From Dorea sp. AF36-15AT (GTDB lineage Bacteria; Bacillota; Clostridia; Lachnospirales; Lachnospiraceae): DNA of 64,000 nt. Location: assembly GCF_003477705.1 (NCBI RefSeq), contig NZ_QUDV01000004.1:186001-250000 (forward strand), written 5' to 3'. Both the position numbers and the translations under genes were made by a program. Within the stretch, counting starts at the first letter, position 1; every line of letters starts with the position of its first letter. The notes beneath the pieces are model-generated. The model saw only the letters and a list, made by a program, of their open reading frames with translations, was not told the DNA's origin and did no database searches. This document shows, in pieces, positions 1-8,908 of the stretch.

Positions 1-1
1 T

Positions 2-712
2 ATGAAGGTAGCCAAGCACGGTAACCGCGCAGCTTCTTCCAAGTGTGGGACGGCAGATTGTCTGGAAGCGCTGGGCGTGAATATCCAGCAGAGTCCGGAA
101 CGGTGTGTGGAGCTGTTAAAAGAAGCCGGTATGTGTTTCTTCTTTGCACAGAAATATCATTCATCCATGAAGTATGTAGGAGCAATCCGCAAGGAACTTG
201 GATTCCGTACGGTATTCAATATTCTGGGACCGCTGACTAATCCCGGAACACCGTCTATGCAGCTGCTTGGTGTGTACGATGAATATCTGGTAGAGCCGCT
301 GGCACAGGTACTGATCAGTCTTGGAGTAAAGCGAGGCATGGTCGTATACGGTCAGGATAAACTCGATGAGATCTCAATGAGCGCACCGACTAAGGTATGT
401 GAGATTAAAGATGGATGGTTTAAAACTTACGTGATCAAGCCGGAAGATTTCGGCCTCACACGCTGTACCAAAGAAGATCTGGTGGGTGGTACTCCTGATG
501 AAAATGCAGAGATCACGAAGAACATTCTGAAAGGAGAGAAAGGACCAAAGCGTGATGCCGTTTTGATGAATGCAGGTGCGGCACTGTACATTGGCGGTAA
601 GGCTGAAAATATGAAAGATGGTATTGAACTGGCGAGTGTGCTGATTGATTCCGGTAAAGCACTGGAGACATTGGAGAAACTGATCGAAGTCAGCAACCGG
701 CCGGAGGTGTAA
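2..712 (+). CDS. trpD: Anthranilate phosphoribosyltransferase, 5'-truncated
   Basis: This is the C-terminal part (236 codons visible) of TrpD, which joins anthranilate to phosphoribosyl pyrophosphate in tryptophan synthesis. The frame is open from the first bases of the window, so the true start lies outside. Conserved TrpD stretches are present: [16 protein letters not shown] with LEALG right after it (the PRPP/anthranilate region) and [10 protein letters not shown]. Family proteins are about 340 residues, so roughly 100 N-terminal residues are missing. The gene stops two bases before trpC and opens the co-directional run trpD-C-F-B-A, which supports the assignment strongly. Nothing looks broken apart from the window edge. 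Confidence 0.97.
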   Translation: MKVAKHGNRAASSKCGTADCLEALGVNIQQSPERCVELLKEAGMCFFFAQKYHSSMKYVGAIRKELGFRTVFNILGPLTNPGTPSMQLLGVYDEYLVEPLAQVLISLGVKRGMVVYGQDKLDEISMSAPTKVCEIKDGWFKTYVIKPEDFGLTRCTKEDLVGGTPDENAEITKNILKGEKGPKRDAVLMNAGAALYIGGKAENMKDGIELASVLIDSGKALETLEKLIEVSNRPEV

Positions 713-714
713 GA

Positions 715-1500
715 ATGACGATATTAGACGAACTTGCGGACTACGCCAGAGTGCGTACCGCGGAGGCTAAGAAAAAGAGATCACCGGAAGAGGTGAAGAA
801 GGCAGCACTTGCATTGCCAAAAGGAGATTACCGATTTGAGACAGCGTTGAAGAAACCGGGCATTTCTTTTATCTGTGAATGCAAGAAGGCTTCCCCGTCA
901 AAAGGACTGATCGCACCGGAATTTCCATATCTGGAGATTGCAAAGGCGTATGAAGCGGCAGGTGCTGACTGTATCTCGGTGCTAACAGAACCAAAATGGT
1001 TCTTGGGGAGTGAACGGTATCTGCAGGAAATTGCTGAGGCGGTAGAGATTCCGTGTCTGAGGAAAGATTTTACTGTGGATGAATATATGATCTACGAAGC
1101 AAAGCTTCTTAGAGCATCGGCAGTGCTCCTGATCTGTTCCATCTTAAATGAGGAAGAACTGAAGCATTATATGGCAGTCTGTGAAGAACTGGGGCTGTCG
1201 GCATTGGTAGAAGCACATGATGCAGAAGAAGTGGAGATGGCACTCCGCGCAGGAGCAAGGATCATCGGTGTAAATAACCGGAACCTCAAGGATTTTACTG
1301 TGAACACGGATAACAGTAAAAAGCTTCGGGAAATGATTCCGCCGGAGGTTATCTTCGTATCTGAAAGCGGTGTGAAAGGATCAGAGGATGTAGCGGCACT
1401 CCGTGAGATCGGAGCAGATGCAGTGCTGGTCGGCGAGACGCTGATGCGTGCAGAAGATAAGACTAAAATGCTTGCAAAGCTCCGGGGAGGGCAGCTATGA
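715..1500 (+). CDS. trpC: Indole-3-glycerol phosphate synthase
   Basis: The 261-residue TIM-barrel enzyme closes carboxyphenylamino-deoxyribulose phosphate to indole-3-glycerol phosphate. The family signature CECKKASPSKG near residues 54-64 carries the catalytic lysine region, and LRKDFTVDEY and VSESGV are the later phosphate-binding and barrel motifs. Length is normal for a monofunctional TrpC. The ATG lies two bases after the trpD stop, with a GGAGG ribosome site inside the end of trpD, so translation is likely coupled. The 3' end overlaps trpF by four bases (ATGA). No sign of fusion to TrpF, unlike the enterobacterial enzyme. Confidence 0.97.
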   Translation: MTILDELADYARVRTAEAKKKRSPEEVKKAALALPKGDYRFETALKKPGISFICECKKASPSKGLIAPEFPYLEIAKAYEAAGADCISVLTEPKWFLGSERYLQEIAEAVEIPCLRKDFTVDEYMIYEAKLLRASAVLLICSILNEEELKHYMAVCEELGLSALVEAHDAEEVEMALRAGARIIGVNNRNLKDFTVNTDNSKKLREMIPPEVIFVSESGVKGSEDVAALREIGADAVLVGETLMRAEDKTKMLAKLRGGQL

Positions 1501-2105
1501 AGATCAAGCTGTGTGGACTGACGAGACCTTGTGATATCGAAGCAGTCAATGAACTGCAGCCGGATTATATCGGATTTGTATTTGCAAAGAAAAGCAGAAG
1601 ATATGTGAGCCCGGAAAAGGCAGAGGAATTAAAAGCCATGCTCGCGCCAGGGATTCAAGCTGTAGGCGTTTTTGTGAACGAGGAGCCGGAGCAGATCGTA
1701 TCACTTCTTGAGGCTGGAACAATTGATGTGGCACAGCTTCATGGACAGGAAGGCGAGAGGGAGATCAGACGGCTTCGGGAACTTACCGATCATCCGCTGA
1801 TCCAGGCGTTTCGAATTGATACAGAGCAAGATGTGGAACGAGCCAATGACAGTACGGCAGACTATGTACTGTTAGATTCTGGCGCAGGCGGTACGGGCAC
1901 AGTTTTTGACTGGGATCTGCTGCAGGCGATCCGGCGACCGTATTTTCTGGCCGGCGGACTGGATACGGAGAACCTCGGGACGGTAAAAGCGAAACTAAAT
2001 CCATATGGCATAGATGTCAGTTCAGGCATTGAGACCGATGGATATAAGGATAAAGAGAAAATGACAGCGTTTGTCGCTGCGGCAAGAAAGGAAGACGCAT
2101 TATGA
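1497..2105 (+). CDS. trpF: Phosphoribosylanthranilate isomerase
   Basis: This 202-residue TIM barrel performs the Amadori rearrangement between the TrpD and TrpC reactions. The N-terminal [10 protein letters not shown] motif contains the catalytic cysteine (residue 6), and [13 protein letters not shown] supplies the catalytic aspartate and phosphate loop. It overlaps trpC by four bases at the start and trpB by four at the end. It is encoded separately from TrpC. Length matches the family. Confidence 0.96.
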   Translation: MKIKLCGLTRPCDIEAVNELQPDYIGFVFAKKSRRYVSPEKAEELKAMLAPGIQAVGVFVNEEPEQIVSLLEAGTIDVAQLHGQEGEREIRRLRELTDHPLIQAFRIDTEQDVERANDSTADYVLLDSGAGGTGTVFDWDLLQAIRRPYFLAGGLDTENLGTVKAKLNPYGIDVSSGIETDGYKDKEKMTAFVAAARKEDAL

Positions 2106-3292
2106 CGAATATGAAAGGACGATTTGGTATTCACGGAGGGCAGTATATTCCTGAGACACTGATGAATGCGGTGATCGAACTGGAAGAAGCATATAATCAC
2201 TATAAAAATGATCCGGAATTTAACCGGGAATTGGATGCGCTGCTTCATGATTATGCAGGCAGACCATCCAGACTCTATTATGCAGAGAAGATGACAAAGG
2301 ATCTGGGCGGCGCAAAGATCTATCTGAAGCGTGAGGATCTGAACCATACAGGAGCGCACAAGATTAATAACGTACTGGGGCAGGCACTTCTTGCGAAGAA
2401 AATGGGCAAGACCAGATTGATTGCGGAGACCGGAGCAGGCCAGCATGGCGTGGCAACAGCGACAGCAGCGGCACTCTTTGGGATGGAGTGTGTAGTATTT
2501 ATGGGAGAAGAAGATACCATCCGACAGGCATTGAACGTATATCGCATGCGTCTGCTGGGCGCAGAGGTTATCCCGGTTAAGAGCGGAACAGCAACACTCA
2601 AGGATGCGGTATCCGAGGCAATGCGTGAGTGGACTTCCCGTATCAGCGATACCCATTACTGTCTGGGATCTGTAATGGGTCCACATCCGTTCCCGACGAT
2701 CGTGCGTGATTTTCAGGCAGTCATTTCAAAAGAGATCAGGGAACAGATCCTGGAAGCTGAGGGAAGACTGCCGGATGCAGTGCTTGCATGTGTAGGCGGC
2801 GGTTCTAATGCGATTGGAAGTTTTTATAATTTTATTGAGGATAAAGAGGTACAGCTGATCGGCTGCGAGGCAGCAGGAAGAGGGATTGATACCTTTGAGA
2901 CAGCGGCAACGGTTAATACCGGACGCGTAGGTATCTTCCACGGTATGAAGTCGTATTTCTGTCAGGATAAATACGGGCAGATCGCACCGGTATATTCGAT
3001 TTCCGCAGGTCTGGATTATCCGGGAGTCGGACCGGAGCATGCGCATCTTCACGATATTGGAAGAGCGCAGTATGTGCCGGTAACGGATGACGAAGCGGTC
3101 AATGCATTCGAATATCTGGCTAAGACAGAAGGCATTATTCCGGCAATCGAATCTGCACATGCGGTGGCGCATGCGATCAAGCTGGCACCGACAATGGATA
3201 AAGACAAGATTATCGTAATTACCATTTCCGGACGAGGCGATAAGGACTGTGCAGCCATCGCCAGATACAGAGGGGAGGATATCCATGAGTAA
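2102..3292 (+). CDS. trpB: Tryptophan synthase beta chain
   Basis: The 396-residue PLP enzyme condenses indole with serine to form tryptophan, working as an alpha2-beta2 complex with TrpA. Lys87 in GAHKINN is the expected PLP-binding lysine, the ETGAGQHG segment holds the substrate carboxylate, and CVGGGSNA is the PLP phosphate loop. It is a TrpB1-type sequence of normal length. Its stop codon overlaps the start of trpA by eight bases, so the two subunits should be made in step. The ATG follows four bases into the end of trpF. Confidence 0.98.
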   Translation: MTNMKGRFGIHGGQYIPETLMNAVIELEEAYNHYKNDPEFNRELDALLHDYAGRPSRLYYAEKMTKDLGGAKIYLKREDLNHTGAHKINNVLGQALLAKKMGKTRLIAETGAGQHGVATATAAALFGMECVVFMGEEDTIRQALNVYRMRLLGAEVIPVKSGTATLKDAVSEAMREWTSRISDTHYCLGSVMGPHPFPTIVRDFQAVISKEIREQILEAEGRLPDAVLACVGGGSNAIGSFYNFIEDKEVQLIGCEAAGRGIDTFETAATVNTGRVGIFHGMKSYFCQDKYGQIAPVYSISAGLDYPGVGPEHAHLHDIGRAQYVPVTDDEAVNAFEYLAKTEGIIPAIESAHAVAHAIKLAPTMDKDKIIVITISGRGDKDCAAIARYRGEDIHE

Positions 3293-4064
3293 TATAAAGA
3301 AAGCGTTCGAACAGGGCAAAGCATTTGTCGCATTTATCACCTGTGGAGATCCGGATCTTGAGACGACGGCGGCAGCAGTCAGAGCAGCTGTTGCAAATGG
3401 GGCTGATCTGATTGAGCTGGGCATCCCATTTTCTGATCCGACGGCAGAAGGACCGGTTATTCAAGGGGCGAATATCCGTGCATTGAGCGGTGGCGTGACA
3501 ACCGACAAGATTTTTGATCTGGTAAGAGATTTACGGACAGATATAACTGTACCGATGGTATTTATGACCTATGCGAATGTGGTATTTTCATATGGAACAG
3601 AGACATTTATCTCTACTTGTAAAGATATCGGTATCGACGGTCTCATTCTTCCGGATATTCCATATGAAGAGAAAGAAGAATTTTTGCCAATCTGTCATAA
3701 GTATGATGTGGAGCTGATCTCGCTGATCGCACCGACATCTGAGAACAGGATCTCTATGATCGCAAAAGAAGCAGAAGGATTCCTGTACATTGTGTCCAGT
3801 CTTGGTGTAACCGGAACCAGAAGCGAGATTAAGACAGATCTGAAATCTATCGTAGATGTGGTACGCCAGAATACGGATATTCCATGTGCGATCGGATTCG
3901 GAATCTCGACGCCGGAGCAGGCTGGCAAGATGGCAGCGATTTCTGACGGTGCGATCGTGGGATCTGCGATTGTAAAATTGATAGAGAAATACGGAAAAGA
4001 ATCACCAAAGTATGTGGGTGAATATGTAAAAGCTATGAAAAAAGGAACCATTGGTGAAGCCTGA
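3285..4064 (+). CDS. trpA: Tryptophan synthase alpha chain
   Basis: The 259-residue TIM barrel splits indole-3-glycerol phosphate to indole and glyceraldehyde 3-phosphate, then passes indole to TrpB. I chose the ATG at 3285 because a GGGGAGG ribosome site lies just before it; an in-frame upstream start would run through trpB. The catalytic glutamate is Glu44 in [10 protein letters not shown]. One oddity: the usual ADGP motif, whose aspartate is the second catalytic acid (Asp60 in the E. coli enzyme), reads AEGP here (Glu55), a conservative change. The gene ends the operon before a hairpin terminator. Confidence 0.97.
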   Translation: MSNIKKAFEQGKAFVAFITCGDPDLETTAAAVRAAVANGADLIELGIPFSDPTAEGPVIQGANIRALSGGVTTDKIFDLVRDLRTDITVPMVFMTYANVVFSYGTETFISTCKDIGIDGLILPDIPYEEKEEFLPICHKYDVELISLIAPTSENRISMIAKEAEGFLYIVSSLGVTGTRSEIKTDLKSIVDVVRQNTDIPCAIGFGISTPEQAGKMAAISDGAIVGSAIVKLIEKYGKESPKYVGEYVKAMKKGTIGEA

Positions 4065-4083
4065 GATTCCTGTAATATCTATT

Positions 4084-4115
4084 CGGACAGCAGAATATTG
4101 CTGTCCGTTCTTTAT
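4084..4115 (+). terminator. Rho-independent terminator of the trp operon
   Basis: A perfect 9-bp stem (CGGACAGCA / TGCTGTCCG, 4084-4092 and 4099-4107) with a 6-nt loop is followed by a U-rich run, 20 bases after the trpA stop. The core stem GGACAGCA/TGCTGTCC recurs exactly in the terminator at 8668. Confidence 0.88.
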
Positions 4116-4174
4116 ACTATCTTAATACAAATGGAAATACCCTTATACCATCTTAAGATAAAGACTCGTATAGT
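4112..4174 (+). promoter_or_regulatory. Candidate ktr promoter with paired direct repeats
   Basis: Two copies of a 16-base direct repeat, TTATACTATCTTAATA (4112-4127) and TTATACCATCTTAAGA (4143-4158), start 31 bases apart, about three helical turns. A good -10 box, TATAGT, lies at 4169-4174, but the position 17 bases upstream reads TACCAT, a poor -35. This layout suits activation by an OmpR-family regulator such as the KdpE-like protein at 7921. The site call is inference; the repeats are directly visible. Confidence 0.5.
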
Positions 4175-4210
4175 ATTAAACGGAATGAAGATAAAGGAGT
4201 TTTATGTACT

Positions 4211-5548
4211 ATGCGTAGATATATGCGACTAAAAAAACATCTGACATCGTTTCAGATCATCATTATGGGATTTGCAGGAGTAATCCTGGCAGGTGCATTC
4301 CTGCTTATGCTGCCATGTTCCAGTACATCAGGAAAGATAACGCCATTTTTTGATGCGCTGTTTACTTCAACGTCAGCAGTATGTGTGACAGGACTGGTGG
4401 TCGTAGATTCCGGAAGCTATTGGACGATGTTTGGACAGGCTGTAATATTACTTCTGATCCAGATCGGCGGTCTGGGTGTTATTACGATCGCGGTGGCATT
4501 TGCAATGCTTTCAGGGAAAAAGATTTCGCTGATGCAGAGAAGCGTTATGCAGAGCGCAATTTCAGCACCGCAGGTGGGCGGTATCGTAAGACTGACCCGT
4601 TTTATCCTGGGTGGGACATTTCTGATAGAAATAACAGGAGCAGTGGCTATGATGCCATCGTTCTGCAGCAGATATGGAATGCGTGGAATCTGGATGGCAG
4701 TATTTCACTCGATATCTGCGTTCTGTAATGCAGGGTTTGATATTCTGGGAACAAAGACACACCAATTTGCTTCACTTACCGGCTACAGTGGAAATGGCGT
4801 GATCAATATAACAATTATGCTATTGATCATCATAGGTGGAATCGGCTTTCTGACATGGGAAGACATTTATCTGAATCGTTTTCAGTGGAAGAGATACCGG
4901 CTGCAGAGTAAACTGATCCTGTGTACCACAGCATTTCTGATCGTGGTTCCGGCAGTGTTCTTTTATTTTGAAGATTTCCGGGGGCTTACAGGTATGCATG
5001 GTGTGTGGAATGCACTGTTCCAGTCTGTTACAACGAGAACAGCAGGATATAATACGGCAGACCTGGCAGCAATGTCAGGAGCATCCCAGGCTCTCATGAT
5101 CATACTGATGCTGATCGGAGGTGCACCGGGATCGACGGCAGGAGGAATGAAGACGACCACCTTTGCGGTGATGATCGCCAATGCGGCTGCAACGTTCCGG
5201 CGAAGGGATCAGATCCAGGTGTTTCACCGGAGACTCAAGGATGAGGTTGTGAGAAATGCTTCAACGATTGCAGGAATGTATATTGCGCTGTTTTTCTGCG
5301 GTGCTTTTGCAATCAGCGTCATAGAGCATCTCCCGTTATCCGCCTGTTTATTTGAGACAGCATCAGCTGTCGGAACAGTAGGGCTGACACTTGGCGTGAC
5401 GCCAGGTCTGGGAGTAGTGTCGAAAGGCATTTTAATCATACTGATGTATTTTGGCCGTGTTGGGGGACTGACACTGATCTATGCAGCTGTTCCGGAGAAA
5501 AGCAGATATATTGCAAGATATCCGGAAGAAAAAGTAAATGTTGGATAA
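4211..5548 (+). CDS. ktrB: Potassium uptake channel subunit, KtrB/TrkH family
   Basis: This 445-residue integral membrane protein is the ion-conducting subunit of a Ktr-type potassium uptake system. It shows many hydrophobic helices with the repeated pore pattern of the Trk/Ktr/HKT superfamily, including TSTSAVCVTGL, SAFCNAGFDILG, TTRTAGYNT and SAVGTVGLTLG, the four glycine-containing selectivity-filter loops. Length fits KtrB better than longer TrkH. The ATG at 4211 is 11 bases from AAAGGAG. KtrA follows after 12 bases. The downstream sensor kinase pair suggests control by potassium or turgor. Confidence 0.92.
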   Translation: MRRYMRLKKHLTSFQIIIMGFAGVILAGAFLLMLPCSSTSGKITPFFDALFTSTSAVCVTGLVVVDSGSYWTMFGQAVILLLIQIGGLGVITIAVAFAMLSGKKISLMQRSVMQSAISAPQVGGIVRLTRFILGGTFLIEITGAVAMMPSFCSRYGMRGIWMAVFHSISAFCNAGFDILGTKTHQFASLTGYSGNGVINITIMLLIIIGGIGFLTWEDIYLNRFQWKRYRLQSKLILCTTAFLIVVPAVFFYFEDFRGLTGMHGVWNALFQSVTTRTAGYNTADLAAMSGASQALMIILMLIGGAPGSTAGGMKTTTFAVMIANAAATFRRRDQIQVFHRRLKDEVVRNASTIAGMYIALFFCGAFAISVIEHLPLSACLFETASAVGTVGLTLGVTPGLGVVSKGILIILMYFGRVGGLTLIYAAVPEKSRYIARYPEEKVNVG

Positions 5549-5560
5549 GGAGACAGAAAG

Positions 5561-6208
5561 ATGAAAAATATATTGTTAATTGGTCTTGGAAGATTTGGAA
5601 AACACATTGCAATCCAGTTGAATAGCCTGGGACATGAGATTATGGCAGTGGATATTGATGAAGAGAGAATCAATACTGTGCTTCCGTATGTTACGAATGC
5701 ACAGATTGGAGACAGCACCAACTATAATTTCCTGAAATCACTGGGAATCAGTAATTTTGATGTATGCATTGTGACGATCAGCGGCAATTTCCAAAATTCA
5801 CTGGAAACAACATCGTTATTAAAAGAACTGGGTGCAAGACTGGTCGTGTCAAGGGCAGAGCGGGATGTACAGAAAAAATTCCTGCTGCGGAACGGTGCGG
5901 ATGAAGTGGTATATCCGGAAAAACAGATTGCTAAGTGGACAGCGATTCGTTATGCGTCTGACCATATCCTGGATTACGTAGAAGTAGATGATACACATGC
6001 ATTTTTTGAAGTGGAAGTTCCGGAAAAATGGCTGGGAAAAACGGTCGGTGAACTGGATATCCGTAAAAAATATAATATTAATATCATGGCGGTCAAAGAA
6101 AATGGTAAAATACATGAAATAGTTTCACCAGAAACCGTGTTGACAGATCATATTACATTGATAGTTCTTGGAGAATATAAAGTAATCCAGAAATGTTTTA
6201 AGATTTAA
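5561..6208 (+). CDS. ktrA: Potassium uptake regulatory subunit, KtrA (RCK)
   Basis: The 215-residue cytosolic protein forms the nucleotide-binding gating ring under KtrB. The N-terminal RCK_N Rossmann fold begins LLIGLGRFGKHIAIQL, with VDIDEE closing the second strand; a C-terminal RCK_C domain covers about residues 135-215. One RCK pair, rather than the duplicated pair of enterobacterial TrkA, makes this the short KtrA form. It follows ktrB closely and is co-transcribed with the kinase/regulator genes, from which it is separated by about 30 bases. Confidence 0.93.
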   Translation: MKNILLIGLGRFGKHIAIQLNSLGHEIMAVDIDEERINTVLPYVTNAQIGDSTNYNFLKSLGISNFDVCIVTISGNFQNSLETTSLLKELGARLVVSRAERDVQKKFLLRNGADEVVYPEKQIAKWTAIRYASDHILDYVEVDDTHAFFEVEVPEKWLGKTVGELDIRKKYNINIMAVKENGKIHEIVSPETVLTDHITLIVLGEYKVIQKCFKI

Positions 6209-6239
6209 TGTTATAATTACAGAGACAGAGGTGGAAGTT

Positions 6240-7928
6240 ATGGGAGTTGGAGCTGTATTGGCATTGAGTGTTCCATTTGTGGCCGTACTTGGATGGATTT
6301 CAGCTAATCAATTTGAAGGATTTTTTCTGAAAAACTGGAGAGATAATGAGAAAGAGTACAAGATATATGATGATTCTGTGCCAGCCAGAGTTATGAAAAC
6401 TGCTTTTTACCAGAAAGGATATTGCAAAGATCTGGCGTTCACTGCTTTGATGCTTGCAATATGCACAGCGGTCGGATTCTGCTTTTTTAAGCTTGGATTT
6501 ACAGATACGAATATTGTCATGATATATATCCTGGGGGTATTGTTGACTGCAGTGGTTACCAAGGGGTATGTATATAGCGTTGTAAGCGCATTTCTGAGTG
6601 TGCTGTTGTTTGGCTTCTTCCTGACAGAACCGCGGCTTTCTTTTCAGACTTATGCAGTGGGATATCCGGTGACATTTGCGGTAATGCTCCTTGCTGCAAT
6701 TATTACCGGTACACTGGCTGCCCAGTTAAAAGCACATGCGGAGGTGTCATCCAGACAGGCATTTCGGATACAGGTATTGTTTGATACGAACCGCCTGATC
6801 CAGAGGAAAAGAGATGAAAAAGATATCCTCCGTACAACGTGTGAACAGCTGACCAAACTATTTGATTGCAGTATCGTTGCCTATCTTGTGGAAGATGACA
6901 GGCTTTCAGAGGGGACGGTTTATGCCGGCGGAGCAAGAGGAAAGGATATCAGACTGCTGGAAGCGTCAGAACATGCGGCGGCAGAATGGGTTCTGAAGAA
7001 CCGGAAAAGTGCCGGTATCGGAACCGATTACTGCAAAGAGGCAAGAAGCCTTTATATGCCAATCTGTAAAGAAGATAGTGTCTACGGCGTAGTTGGTATA
7101 CCAATGACGCAGAAGCCTCTGGATTCTTTTGAGTATAGTACGGTACGTTCTGTGTTAAATGAATGTGCACTTGCTATGGATAATGTGCATCATTTAAAAG
7201 AGATGGAAAAAGCGGCTGTGTTGGCCAAGAACGAACAGCTACGTGCAGATCTCCTCAGATCCATCTCACATGACCTGCGCACACCGTTATGTGCTATTTC
7301 CGGCAATGCAGATACGCTTCTGCATAATGAGGAAGGGATTGATGATGCCACACGAAAACAGATATACACAGACATTTATGATGATGCAGAATGGCTTGTC
7401 GGAGTGGTAGAAAATCTTCTGTCTGTTACAAGACTGAATGATAACCGGCTGAAACTGAACATGACAGATCAGCTGGTAGATGAGGTAGTGGATGAAGCGG
7501 TACGCCACGTCAGCCGTCTGGGCAGAGAGCATGTTATCGGCACAGATTGTGAAGAGTTATTACTGGCGCGTATGGATGCGCGGCTTATCATACAAGTATT
7601 GGTTAATTTGATCGAAAATGCAGTTAAATATACACAGCAGGGTTCTAAGATACAGATCAGTGCCCATAGACAGGGGGATAAAGTCTGTATCCGAGTGTCA
7701 GATAATGGAGGGGGCATCCGGGATGCCATGAAGCCGCATGTGTTTGAAATGTTCTATGTCGGTAAGACCACGGTTGCAGACAGCCGTCGAAGCCTTGGTC
7801 TTGGACTTGCACTTAGCAGATCCATTGTAGAGGCACATGGTGGAGAACTGACCCTGACAGATAATCAGCCACATGGCTGTATTTTCTCTTTTACATTACC
7901 AGTCAGTGAGGTGACATTAAATGAATAA
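6240..7928 (+). CDS. KdpD-like sensor histidine kinase lacking the KdpD N-domain
   Basis: This 562-residue membrane kinase has an N-terminal helix, a four-helix DUF4118-type membrane block (about residues 60-155), a GAF-like segment (about 170-320) and a HisKA/HATPase core. The phospho-acceptor is His344 in SISHDLRTPL; the ATP-binding core shows NLIENAVKYT, DNGGGI and GLGLAL. It matches the C-terminal half of KdpD but lacks the N-terminal P-loop/USP sensor region. I chose ATG 6240, with AGAGGTGG six bases upstream, over GTG 6231. It overlaps the response regulator gene by eight bases. Likely signal is potassium limitation or ionic stress, inferred from ktrBA upstream. Confidence 0.88.
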   Translation: MGVGAVLALSVPFVAVLGWISANQFEGFFLKNWRDNEKEYKIYDDSVPARVMKTAFYQKGYCKDLAFTALMLAICTAVGFCFFKLGFTDTNIVMIYILGVLLTAVVTKGYVYSVVSAFLSVLLFGFFLTEPRLSFQTYAVGYPVTFAVMLLAAIITGTLAAQLKAHAEVSSRQAFRIQVLFDTNRLIQRKRDEKDILRTTCEQLTKLFDCSIVAYLVEDDRLSEGTVYAGGARGKDIRLLEASEHAAAEWVLKNRKSAGIGTDYCKEARSLYMPICKEDSVYGVVGIPMTQKPLDSFEYSTVRSVLNECALAMDNVHHLKEMEKAAVLAKNEQLRADLLRSISHDLRTPLCAISGNADTLLHNEEGIDDATRKQIYTDIYDDAEWLVGVVENLLSVTRLNDNRLKLNMTDQLVDEVVDEAVRHVSRLGREHVIGTDCEELLLARMDARLIIQVLVNLIENAVKYTQQGSKIQISAHRQGDKVCIRVSDNGGGIRDAMKPHVFEMFYVGKTTVADSRRSLGLGLALSRSIVEAHGGELTLTDNQPHGCIFSFTLPVSEVTLNE

Positions 7929-8622
7929 AACATTGATATTGACAGTGGAAGATGACAGACCGGTGCGCAATCTGATCGTCACGACGTTAAAGACGCATGA
8001 TTATAAATATCTGACCGCAGAAAACGGAAACGAAGCTGTCATGGAGGCAGCATCCCATAATCCGGATATCATACTTCTGGATCTTGGACTTCCTGATATG
8101 GATGGTATTGAGGTGATTAAAAGAATCAGAACATGGTCCAACATGCCGATTATCGTGATCAGTGCCAGAAGTGAGGAATCTGATAAGATCGAGGCGTTGG
8201 ACGCAGGTGCAGATGACTATCTGACGAAACCATTTTCCGTTGAGGAGCTGCTTGCCCGTCTGCGAGTGACCGAACGCCGGTTAAAACTGATGCGATCAGG
8301 AACGGAAGCAGGGGCATCGGTATTTATAAATGGGGACCTGAAGATCGATTATGCGGCAGGCTGTGCTTACCTGAAAGGGGAAGAACTGCACCTGACGCCG
8401 ATTGAATATAAGCTGCTCTGTATTCTGTCGCATAATGTGGGGAAAGTTCTGACGCATACGTATATTACGCAGCAGATATGGGGAAGCAGCTGGGAAAAGG
8501 ATATCGCATCGCTCCGGGTATTTATGGCGACACTGCGGAAAAAACTGGAGGCAGATTCTGGCTCTGCACAGTATATCCAGACCCATATCGGTATCGGTTA
8601 CCGCATGCTGCGGGTAGACTGA
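7921..8622 (+). CDS. KdpE-like OmpR-family response regulator
   Basis: The 233-residue protein has a receiver domain with Asp54 as phosphorylation site in ILLDLGLPDMDG and the conserved lysine in TKPFS, followed by a winged-helix DNA-binding domain ending in a typical THIGIGYRM motif. It is the partner of the kinase at 6240, whose end it overlaps. Probable target is the ktr promoter with its 16-base direct repeats near 4112-4158. No kdpFABC genes lie in the window, so the pair seems to serve the Ktr system here. Confidence 0.9.
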   Translation: MNKTLILTVEDDRPVRNLIVTTLKTHDYKYLTAENGNEAVMEAASHNPDIILLDLGLPDMDGIEVIKRIRTWSNMPIIVISARSEESDKIEALDAGADDYLTKPFSVEELLARLRVTERRLKLMRSGTEAGASVFINGDLKIDYAAGCAYLKGEELHLTPIEYKLLCILSHNVGKVLTHTYITQQIWGSSWEKDIASLRVFMATLRKKLEADSGSAQYIQTHIGIGYRMLRVD

Positions 8623-8667
8623 GCTGACATAAGATTCATCCTGAGTACATGGATAGTATCCATATCC

Positions 8668-8697
8668 GGACAGCAGTAAAGTGCTGTCCTTTCTTTT
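8668..8697 (+). terminator. Rho-independent terminator of the ktr-kinase operon
   Basis: Perfect 8-bp stem GGACAGCA / TGCTGTCC (8668-8675 and 8682-8689) with a 6-nt loop, then TTTCTTTT. Same stem as the trp terminator. Confidence 0.88.
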
Positions 8698-8828
8698 GGT
8701 ATTATGGAAACATTGCAATAAGACAAAAATAATTTGAAATCTTACGTAAAACTTGTTATTATTTAAACATGTGTGATAATGCTATTGTACGATTTGCGTA
8801 ATTTATAAAAATTAGCCAATTCGCCTTA

Positions 8829-8889
8829 TTGACGCCTATATAACAATAGAAGTATAGTAAAAATGACTAAAAATAGGTAACAGTACCTA
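8829..8889 (+). promoter_or_regulatory. Promoter and dyad upstream of the UPF0303 gene
   Basis: A sigma-A-like promoter is visible: TTGACG (8829-8834), 18 bases, TATAGT (8853-8858). Just downstream of the expected start, at 8874-8889, is a perfect inverted repeat TAGGTA-ACAG-TACCTA, well placed for a repressor between promoter and ribosome site. AT-rich sequence from 8698 to 8828 holds no gene I can support. Regulator identity is unknown; the LuxR- or IclR-type proteins encoded next are candidates. Confidence 0.55.
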
Positions 8890-8908
8890 GATACAGGAGG
8901 GCATAAAT

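Noticed and set aside
1862-2686. Long antisense open frame opposite trpF/trpB
   Set aside because: Shadow of real genes with strong family motifs on the plus strand; cysteine-rich low-likelihood protein.
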